From Desulfobacterales bacterium (lineage in GTDB: Bacteria > Desulfobacterota > Desulfobacteria > Desulfobacterales > C00003106), in the NCBI GenBank assembly GCA_030613165.1, contig JAUWMN010000116.1, positions 1 through 6,067 on the forward strand: DNA of 6,067 nucleotides, given 5' to 3'. A model generated the notes under the pieces. The model was given only the letters and a program-made list of their open reading frames with translations. It searched no databases and was not told the origin of the DNA. The translations under genes were made by a program, and so were the position numbers. Of this stretch, positions 1-5,738 are shown one piece after another (the first letter of the stretch is position 1; the number at the start of each line of letters is the position of its first letter).

Positions 1-141
1 CGAACGATTCAGTTAGGCTCCAAGAGCCCTACCGGTAGTTTTTTATATGTACGTATAGACCAGGAACCTCGTATCCTCATGGTCCACTCATGGCTAAAAA
101 ATATTGTAAATAAGTATAGTGATGAACTCAGTAAAAGGTAA
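1..141 (+). CDS. C-terminal end of a DUF4340-like protein (5' truncated by window)
   Basis: Frame 1 is open from the first base to a TAA at 139-141, giving the last 46 residues of a protein that starts outside the window. Visible stretches are LGSKSPTGSFLYVRID, then EPRILMVHSWLKNIV, then a charged tail ending DELSKR. The order 'LG.K.PTG..LYVR...EPRI..V...LK' resembles the DUF4340 module found in auxiliary proteins of GldG/ABC-type transport operons (family recall, not a search). In many DUF4340 proteins more sequence follows this point, so the end here could be a natural C-terminus or a truncation next to the repeat that begins about 20 bases later. Start, length and function cannot be judged from this fragment. 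Confidence 0.5.
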   Translation, partial: RTIQLGSKSPTGSFLYVRIDQEPRILMVHSWLKNIVNKYSDELSKR

Positions 142-165
142 GGTTATATTATGGATACACATCCA

Positions 166-284
166 TGTTGCGGGTTGCGAGTTGCGGGTCAAAAAGGGAA
201 TGTGCTCAATTAAGTACGACAATAAGCAGATTCATTTTATATGTGAGGAATGGTGATGGAACTCGTAACCCGTAACGCGCAACA
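166..284. repeat. Heptamer-built inverted repeat, copy 1
   Basis: The left arm (166-189) contains three tandem 7-mers of type TTGCGGG / TTGCGAG / TTGCGGG at 168-188. The right arm (261-284) contains CTCGTAA / CCCGTAA / CGCGCAA at 262-282, the same unit inverted. The arms pair over 24 positions with about two true mismatches plus several G-U pairs, around a 71-base AT-rich loop. A GATACACATCC-like sequence flanks the left side and GTGTATCTGTGTCC (290-303) the right. The 15-mer GTTGCGGGTCAAAAA (181-195) recurs exactly, inverted, at 2973-2987 in the second copy. The element fills most of the gap upstream of dnaJ. It has no coding potential I would defend. A role as a structured intergenic repeat is inferred only. 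Confidence 0.75.
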
Positions 285-340
285 GTAGCGTGTATCTGTG
301 TCCTAATTTAACTTTCAAACACAGTGCAAAATAAAAAAAT

Positions 341-347
341 AAAGGAA
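341..347 (+). promoter_or_regulatory. Ribosome binding site of dnaJ
   Basis: AAAGGAA lies 13 bases before the ATG at 361. The spacing is on the long side but this is the only purine-rich match near the start, and the ATG is the one that gives the canonical DnaJ N-terminus. Confidence 0.5.
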
Positions 348-360
348 CCGATACAGACTG

Positions 361-1452
361 ATGGCAACTAAAAGAGATTACTATGAAACACTCGGTGTAG
401 ATAGAGATGCCGACGAGGCAACTATAAAATCCCAATACCGCAAAATGGCTATGAAATACCATCCGGATCGTAACCCTGGGGACAAGGAGTCGGAAGGAAG
501 GTTTAAAGAAGCCGCAGAGGCGTATGAGGTGCTTAGGGATACGGAAAAACGCAGTATATATGATCGCTATGGTTATGAGGGACTTAATGGGACGGGTTTC
601 AGCGGTTTTGAGGATATATTCAGTAGCTTTGGCGACATATTTGAGGATTTTTTTGGATTTGGAATGGGGGGGACTTCCAGGCCCGGGGCCCGTCGTGGAG
701 CGGACCTTCGATACGATCTCGAGATTGATTTTTTGGATGCGGCTTTTGGCGTTGAGACCGAAATCACAGTTGAAAAGCAAGAAAAGTGCTATGCGTGTGA
801 CGGCGCCGGCTGTGAACCAGGGACATCTTATGAAACCTGTCCTGTATGCCGGGGCGCGGGGCAGGTTACACGTTCCCAAGGATTCTTCAGTATCAGGACT
901 ACCTGTCCTAATTGTCGGGGCGAAGGCCGGTCCATTCCCCACCCCTGTCATGCTTGTAGGGGCGCCGGCCGGGTGTTAAATAAGAAAGCGGTGATCGTCA
1001 AGATACCGGCAGGGGTCGACACGGGGTCGCGACTTCGCCTAACAGAGGAGGGAGAAAGCGGTCTGAAGGGCGGTCCTCCCGGAGATCTTTATGTTGTGAT
1101 ACACGTAAAACCCCATGATTTTTTCAAGCGGGAGGATACAGATATCATCTGCGAGATCCCTATATCCTTTGTGGATGCAGCCATTGGCACTACAGTTGAA
1201 GTTCCCACACTTTCGGAGAAACGAACCCTTAAAATTCCGAAGGGGACTCAGCCTAACGAAGTGTTCAGGTTTGAAGGATTAGGAATCCCTTCGCTGCGAG
1301 GTTATGGAAGAGGAGATCAATTTATAAAGTTACGGATGAAAACACCAACCAGTCTGAGCAAAAAACAGGAATCTATATTGAAGGAATTCGCTCAATTGGA
1401 ATCGAAAAAAATTTCGAGCAAGCTTAAAAAGCTTTTTAATGGAAAACAATAA
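361..1452 (+). CDS. dnaJ: Molecular chaperone DnaJ (class I Hsp40)
   Basis: This is the cytosolic co-chaperone that delivers unfolded substrates to DnaK and stimulates its ATPase. It has 363 residues, close to the usual ~375. The domain order is complete. The J-domain spans about residues 5-70 with the HPD motif at 34-36. A Gly/Phe-rich linker follows (~77-110, with [15 protein letters not shown]). The cysteine-rich zinc region has four CxxCxGxG repeats starting at C143, C160, C182 and C196. The two C-terminal substrate-binding beta domains and a dimerisation tail follow. The ATG at 361 gives [13 protein letters not shown], the standard N-terminus. No dnaK or grpE lies in the window: a repeat-filled gap is upstream, and a dksA-like gene is 116 bases downstream (101 from the alternative start). 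The gene may therefore be detached from a dnaK operon. No key residue is missing. The tail after about 340 is lysine-rich ([12 protein letters not shown]). Identity is secure; only the operon context is uncertain. Confidence 0.98.
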   Translation: MATKRDYYETLGVDRDADEATIKSQYRKMAMKYHPDRNPGDKESEGRFKEAAEAYEVLRDTEKRSIYDRYGYEGLNGTGFSGFEDIFSSFGDIFEDFFGFGMGGTSRPGARRGADLRYDLEIDFLDAAFGVETEITVEKQEKCYACDGAGCEPGTSYETCPVCRGAGQVTRSQGFFSIRTTCPNCRGEGRSIPHPCHACRGAGRVLNKKAVIVKIPAGVDTGSRLRLTEEGESGLKGGPPGDLYVVIHVKPHDFFKREDTDIICEIPISFVDAAIGTTVEVPTLSEKRTLKIPKGTQPNEVFRFEGLGIPSLRGYGRGDQFIKLRMKTPTSLSKKQESILKEFAQLESKKISSKLKKLFNGKQ

Positions 1453-1521
1453 CCGATTTGCCCTAATTTTTGTCCTTTACAGTGTATTCTGATTATGTTA
1501 AAAATTTATGTTTATTGTAAG

Positions 1522-1527
1522 TATAAC
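1522..1527 (+). promoter_or_regulatory. Possible -10 element upstream of the dksA-like gene
   Basis: TATAAC, preceded by an AT-rich stretch, sits about 30 bases before the likely start of the zinc-finger gene. The matching -35 region 17 bases upstream (TTAAAA, 1499-1504) is weak. The 101-116 base gap after dnaJ shows no clear terminator, so read-through from dnaJ is equally possible. This is a weak pattern match only. Confidence 0.2.
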
Positions 1528-1543
1528 GTTGTGTACAAAAAAC

Positions 1544-1548
1544 AGGTG
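1544..1548 (+). promoter_or_regulatory. Ribosome binding site pointing to an ATT start
   Basis: AGGTG matches the anti-Shine-Dalgarno core and lies 5 bases before the in-frame ATT at 1554. It is 20 bases before the TTG at 1569, too far to serve that codon. The purines just ahead of the TTG (AAAAAGAG, ending 1567) are only one base away from it, too close for normal use. The site therefore favours the upstream non-canonical start. Confidence 0.45.
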
Positions 1549-1568
1549 TAATTATTAATAAAAAGAGT

Positions 1569-1916
1569 TTGGAACGCTTCAAGAAGTCTTTAACAGATCA
1601 ACTGGAAGGCCTTCTTGGCGAAGCCGACAAAACAGTAAGCGGTATGACGGGACGAAAAGAAAACTTTCCGGATCCAACGGATCGCGCGTCACTTGAATCC
1701 GACAGAAATTTTATGCTTCGTATCAGGGACAGAGAGCGAAGGCTGATCGCAAAGATCGGGAAGGCGTTGGAACGGATCGAAGTTGGTACCTTTGGAATCT
1801 GCGAAAGATGTGGTGAAGAGATCACCTCTAAACGTTTAACGGCTAGGCCCGTCACCACATTGTGCATAGAATGCAAAACACAGGAAGAGGCTCGCGAAAA
1901 GGCCCAGGGAGTATGA
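1569..1916 (+). CDS. dksA: DksA/TraR-family C4 zinc-finger transcription regulator
   Basis: This is a DksA-like protein expected to bind the RNA polymerase secondary channel and, with ppGpp, adjust initiation at rRNA and stress promoters. From the TTG at 1569 it has 115 residues. The coiled-coil tip motif DPTDRAS gives D35, D38 and A40, equivalent to D71/D74/A76 of E. coli DksA. The zinc finger is C78-x2-C81-x17-C99-x2-C102 (CERC...CIEC), followed by a short C-terminal helix. It is shorter than the 151-residue E. coli protein because the N-terminal part is missing, which is normal for short deltaproteobacterial members (recall). The start is doubtful: the frame is open back to 1527, and an ATT at 1554 would add INKKS (initiator Ile read as Met), giving 120 residues and an N-terminus like relatives beginning M-x-K-K. 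The 3' end overlaps the PHP gene by ATGA. dksA is used here in the family sense; functional equivalence is inferred. Confidence 0.93.
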   Translation: MERFKKSLTDQLEGLLGEADKTVSGMTGRKENFPDPTDRASLESDRNFMLRIRDRERRLIAKIGKALERIEVGTFGICERCGEEITSKRLTARPVTTLCIECKTQEEAREKAQGV

Positions 1917-2788
1917 AACAGGCCGGTTCCAACGATGCTGGGTGGGTTGATCTGCACATCCACTCAACAGCGTCCGACGGAACGCTATCTCCTGAACAGA
2001 TACTCAAAATGGCCCAAGATCTTAATCTTCGGGCCATTTCCATTACTGATCACGACACCATCAAGGGAGCTGTTGAGGCTCACCGTCATTTAACACCAGA
2101 TGTTGAGCTCCTCTCCGGGATCGAAATCAGCACCTCATTGCAAGGTAATACGCTTCACATACTCGGATATCTGATCGACCTAAAAGACCCGGCTTTGTCC
2201 AGGACGCTTTCCATACTTCAAAACGCCCGTAAGGAGCGAAATCCCAAAATTATACAGAAATTGCAACAGCTCGGCATAGAATTGACCTATGAAGAGGTGG
2301 TCAAGGTCTCTGGCGGAGGAGAAGTGGGGCGGCCTCACATTGCCGAAGTCCTCTTACAGAAGAAAGTTGTCCGATCAATAAATGAGGCGTTCCAGAAGTA
2401 TCTCGGGGCAAACGGCCCGGCCTACGTGGACAAATATCGTCTTCAACCTGCTGAGGCGATAAGCCTGATTGCCGATGCCGGAGGGGTCCCTGTGCTGGCT
2501 CACCCCTTTACCATAAAGACCGACTCGGAGAGAGATCTCGACAAGATCGTCTCAGAGCTTGTATCAAACGGCCTGAAAGGAATTGAGGTCCATTATTCCG
2601 AACATACGGACATCCAGACTCTTCTCTACGAGCAGATAGCACAAAAACACGAGCTTCTTATTACAGGCGGAACCGATTTTCATGGCGCAAGGAAAGCAGG
2701 AGTATACCTGGGGGTGGGAAAGGGAAATTTGAGAATACCGTATCGGCTCGTTGAAGCGCTGAAGGAATATAAGCAAGCTCATAGCTGA
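1913..2788 (+). CDS. PHP-domain metal-dependent phosphoesterase (TrpH/RNase AM-like)
   Basis: This 291-residue cytosolic PHP protein belongs to the COG0613 type. E. coli YciV/TrpH (RNase AM) of this family removes nucleotides from 5' RNA ends and hydrolyses 3',5'-nucleotide bisphosphates; the exact substrate here is unknown. Metal-site motifs are all visible: DLHIHS (H15, H17), ASDG (D22), TDHDT (D46, H47, D48), GIEIS (E71), H82 in HILGY, GRPH (H142), LAHP (H197) and GTDFHG (D255, H257). I chose the ATG at 1913 because it overlaps the previous stop as ATGA and leaves a normal short leader before the first motif. The frame is open further upstream (ATG at 1871) inside the zinc-finger gene, but that extension is basic, low-complexity and unlike the family. 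AGGGAG (1906-1911) lies only one base before the ATG, so translation probably depends on coupling. A period-7 repeat covers the stop codon. Confidence 0.93.
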   Translation: MKQAGSNDAGWVDLHIHSTASDGTLSPEQILKMAQDLNLRAISITDHDTIKGAVEAHRHLTPDVELLSGIEISTSLQGNTLHILGYLIDLKDPALSRTLSILQNARKERNPKIIQKLQQLGIELTYEEVVKVSGGGEVGRPHIAEVLLQKKVVRSINEAFQKYLGANGPAYVDKYRLQPAEAISLIADAGGVPVLAHPFTIKTDSERDLDKIVSELVSNGLKGIEVHYSEHTDIQTLLYEQIAQKHELLITGGTDFHGARKAGVYLGVGKGNLRIPYRLVEALKEYKQAHS

Positions 2789-2801
2789 TAGTTTATAGTA
2801 A
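2781..2801 (+). repeat. Three imperfect 7-base repeats over the PHP stop codon
   Basis: ATAGCTG, ATAGTTT and ATAGTAA follow each other exactly in register. The TGA stop (2786-2788) lies across the first and second units. The run is short and degenerate, so chance cannot be excluded, but it sits next to another period-7 repeat family in the same gap. Confidence 0.4.
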
Positions 2802-2816
2802 GGGAATTTGCATTTT

Positions 2817-3023
2817 GGACACGGATGAACACAGATTGTCAGGATAAATATAAAGTTACGGGTTGCGTGTTACGAGTTTTGTCCTCATACTGTCGCTACG
2901 TACTAAATGAATTCATTTGTTTTGCTACCCCATTTATTAGTAAGTAGCCTTATAACTTTTCATTACTTCCATTTTTTGACCCGCAACCCGCAACCCGCAA
3001 CCCGCAACCCGCAACTCGTAACT
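2817..3023. repeat. Heptamer-built inverted repeat, copy 2 (opposite orientation to copy 1)
   Basis: This element occupies most of the gap between the PHP gene and eno. It opens with GGACACGGATGAACACAG (2817-2834), related to the inverted GTGTATCTGTGTCC at 290-303. The left arm (2854-2878) carries TTACGGG / TTGCGTG / TTACGAG. The right side carries five perfect CCCGCAA units (2980-3014) plus CTCGTAA (3015-3021). Bases 2854-2878 pair with 2999-3023 with about three mismatches. The ~100-base loop includes a perfect 14-base palindrome, AAATGAATTCATTT (2905-2918). TTTTTGACCCGCAAC (2973-2987) is the exact reverse complement of 181-195. The extra heptamers suggest slippage expansion. No convincing gene lies in this gap of 326 bases. 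Confidence 0.8.
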
Positions 3024-3093
3024 GTGTAACAGTTCAACAGGCAAAAGAAATCCCTGTGTTATCATTTAAAACATTCTCCCGTAAACACAGTAA

Positions 3094-4383
<1,290 letters not shown>

Positions 4384-4417
4384 AAACCCCGTTATTATTC
4401 AGATCCTGAACTTACCA

Positions 4418-4462
4418 GTCCGCGAATGGAGGGATGTAGTTCAACCCCCATCATTCGTGGAC
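4418..4462. other. Stem-loop 35 bases after eno
   Basis: GTCCGCGAATG (4418-4428) pairs with CATTCGTGGAC (4452-4462) with one G-U pair. After a G-U and one mismatch, GGG (4431-4433) pairs with CCC (4447-4449), leaving a 13-base loop. No T-run follows, so it is not a classical intrinsic terminator. It may stabilise the eno 3' end or assist termination, but that is inference. Confidence 0.4.
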
Positions 4463-4530
4463 GGGTGATTGCATCATTTCATTGTCCTGCATTTTGGCAT
4501 CATTTTTGCTTCTCTTCTAGAGTAGTTACC

Positions 4531-4604
4531 TAGGAGACTGTCCGAGAATTTTGTCTCGTTCTCACTCTTTTTCGTTACGGACATAATTCTCGGACAGCCT
4601 CCTA
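4531..4604. repeat. 74-bp near-perfect palindrome (MITE- or REP-like)
   Basis: Two 25-base arms (4531-4555 and 4580-4604) are reverse complements except at two positions. They share TAGGAG at the outer ends and the core CTGTCCGAGAATT. The central 24 bases are pyrimidine-rich (TCGTTCTCACTC and onward). There is no ORF, no T-tract on the plus strand beyond the stem, and no obvious target-site duplication. The size and symmetry suggest a non-autonomous transposable element or a dispersed palindromic repeat. The rest of the 488 bases between eno and the next gene (4384-4530, 4605-4871) shows only AT-rich sequence and no convincing promoter. Confidence 0.65.
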
Positions 4605-4860
4605 CTCATCTCTGACCGGTTTTGCGCAGGGTCTTGTTGTAAAAAGAAACAGTTTTTGGTTATGCTACGGAACTAATGTAGAATTTACCATACAGACAAG
4701 AACTGTATTGTTGCTATGTTACTTGGTGTAATATAAAAACATTTTTCTCTACAATCTACTGTTCCTCCGCAATCGAGTTATTGTAGGTTTTAGCATACAA
4801 AACAACAAAGTTGTACTTAAACTTAGCCCGTGGTTGATAACTGATTGCTAAACGATTACA

Positions 4861-4868
4861 AAGAAGGG
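4861..4868 (+). promoter_or_regulatory. Ribosome binding site deciding the 4872 start
   Basis: AAGAAGGG lies 3 bases before the ATG at 4872. It supports that ATG over the upstream in-frame TTG at 4845, which has no purine-rich site before it. Confidence 0.5.
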
Positions 4869-4871
4869 CAT

Positions 4872-5285
4872 ATGTTTGAAAACGCAAGAAAAGAGCCAAA
4901 GGCTACGAACACTTTGAAGTATATAAAACCAGAACCAACGCCCCTGAATTCGCTAAAACCCCCACACCGTATAGATACTATAAGGTGGCCACGTTATGGG
5001 AGGTTGGGCGATGAAGAAAGGGTCACCGCGATAGAACTCATGGTAAAAGAGATAACCGAGAACAACGATTGGAACATCCTGGCAACCACCCTGTCAAAAA
5101 TTATCGGTATCCGGAAGTTTCAGATTCATCCCAAAGAAGGGATGCTCAAACTGCGATTTAATCAAGAACAGCTCAACCTTGCAAAACTCAAGCACATCCT
5201 TATGAATTATGGATACGATATCGGACCCGGCCCCGCATCAGAACACACAGAGCAAAAAGCGATATTCCCTCCAAAATCGATTTAA
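4872..5285 (+). CDS. Hypothetical protein with possible cysteine-free HMA-like domain
   Basis: I do not recognise this 137-residue protein as a named family. Residues 1-45 are polar and proline-rich (KPEPTPLNSLKPPH), likely flexible, then WPRYGRLGDEER. Residues about 50-118 could form a ferredoxin-like beta-alpha-beta-beta-alpha-beta fold of the heavy-metal-associated type: VTAIELMV, helix ILATTLSKIIG, IRKFQIHPKEG, MLKLRFNQEQL, helix AKLKHILMNYG, YDI. The G-[IV]-x(5)-[VI] step and the ending NYGYDI are HMA-like. The metal-binding CxxC is absent and the whole protein has no cysteine, so metal transfer of the usual kind is unlikely. There is no signal peptide or membrane segment. The tail (GPASEHTEQKAIFPPKSI) is polar. 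It stands alone between two palindromic repeat elements. Codon use looks like that of its neighbours. The ORF is likely real; the fold is a guess. Confidence 0.7.
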   Translation: MFENARKEPKATNTLKYIKPEPTPLNSLKPPHRIDTIRWPRYGRLGDEERVTAIELMVKEITENNDWNILATTLSKIIGIRKFQIHPKEGMLKLRFNQEQLNLAKLKHILMNYGYDIGPGPASEHTEQKAIFPPKSI

Positions 5286-5293
5286 TAAGATAA

Positions 5294-5475
5294 GAGCCTC
5301 TTGCAGAAACAACTTCGTCACGAGATCGTGCGGAAAAGTTATGCGCAAGCAAGAGCAGTCAAATAGCCGCAGGCGTAGTCCCGCTAAAGCGGGATTGAGG
5401 ACGTTTTTACGACGATGACGTAGCGCAGGGCTTTTGCAGCCGATCGCAGTAGATGGCTGTTTCTGCAAGAGGCTC
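5294..5475. mobile_element. 182-bp MITE-like element with perfect 18-bp terminal inverted repeats
   Basis: GAGCCTCTTGCAGAAACA (5294-5311) is the exact reverse complement of TGTTTCTGCAAGAGGCTC (5458-5475). Inside are two smaller hairpins, CACGA-ga-TCGTG (5319-5330) and CCCGC-taaa-GCGGG (5380-5393). There is no intact transposase or credible ORF. This architecture is what a non-autonomous derivative of an insertion sequence looks like. I see no clear target-site duplication in the flanks (AGATAA on the left, ATTCGA on the right). It begins 8 bases after the stop of the upstream orphan gene, so it may also supply that gene's 3' end structure. Confidence 0.65.
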
Positions 5476-5492
5476 ATTCGAGACCTCTTCCC

Positions 5493-5639
5493 CTACCACC
5501 TGCTCCAAAACGTAATAATTGTCTGCAGGCGCTCCAGGTAATAGTCGATTTTGCCGGTGAATACAATATAGGCTATAGCAGTGGTAAGGAGTAAAGCGAG
5601 AAGCAGGAAGGTCCTTCGGAGAGACCGCTTCGGCCTCAT
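5493..5639 (-). CDS. Possible 48-residue single-pass membrane protein
   Basis: The minus-strand ATG at 5637-5639 opens a 48-residue ORF beginning MRPKRSLRR, followed by a hydrophobic segment FLLLALLLTTAIAYIVF (residues 11-27), then TGKIDYYLERLQ and an aromatic end. The basic N-terminus before one hydrophobic helix fits an N-in membrane protein, and this pattern is less likely from random sequence. Against it, no good Shine-Dalgarno site lies upstream of the ATG. The open frame continues upstream to 5900 antisense to the hydrolase gene, but that part reads like a shadow. It would be divergent from the hydrolase, with about 100 bases between the starts. If it is not a gene, 5476-5738 is plain intergenic sequence. 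Confidence 0.33.
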   Translation of the reverse strand: MRPKRSLRRTFLLLALLLTTAIAYIVFTGKIDYYLERLQTIITFWSRW

Positions 5640-5726
5640 TGATATAGAAACAGTATTGATGTAATATATGTGAGACCTCGGATTCGTTCTGTGGATGAGT
5701 CGCCATTGCTGGTATTTCATTTTACT

Positions 5727-5734
5727 AAGGAGGA
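5727..5734 (+). promoter_or_regulatory. Strong ribosome binding site of the hydrolase gene
   Basis: AAGGAGGA is a near-complete anti-Shine-Dalgarno match. Its GGAGG core ends 5 bases before the GTG at 5739. It decides the GTG start, which also gives the standard family N-terminus. Confidence 0.8.
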
Positions 5735-5738
5735 CAAA

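Noticed and set aside
232..951. A 239-residue minus-strand ORF upstream of and opposite the first half of dnaJ
   Set aside because: It is antisense to the J-domain and zinc-finger coding sequence and extends through the upstream repeat. The translation has no recognisable motif and mixes low-complexity hydrophobic runs. It is a shadow of dnaJ.
1862..1912. Upstream extension of the PHP gene to the start of its open frame
   Set aside because: The extra 17 residues are encoded over the zinc-finger gene in another frame and have no counterpart in the family. The ATGA start at 1913 explains the gene better.
1598..1963. A 121-residue minus-strand ORF opposite the DksA-like gene
   Set aside because: It lies wholly antisense to a gene with clear zinc-finger motifs, has no binding site for ribosomes and no family-like features.
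2980..3021. CRISPR array
   Set aside because: The repeats are 7 bases long with no spacers between them. This is a simple tandem repeat.
3033..3062. eno promoter (TTCAAC - 18 bases - TGTTAT)
   Set aside because: Both boxes match the consensus poorly and the region is biased by the neighbouring repeat, so I could not separate it from chance.
5380..5393. Intrinsic terminator at CCCGCTAAAGCGGG
   Set aside because: The stem is only five pairs and the following bases are ATTGAGG, not a T-run. It is better explained as an internal hairpin of the MITE-like element.
5209..5418. A 69-residue plus-strand ORF across the end of the orphan gene and into the MITE-like element
   Set aside because: It starts inside another gene in a different frame and ends in repeat sequence, with a biased Arg/Ser composition and no family features.
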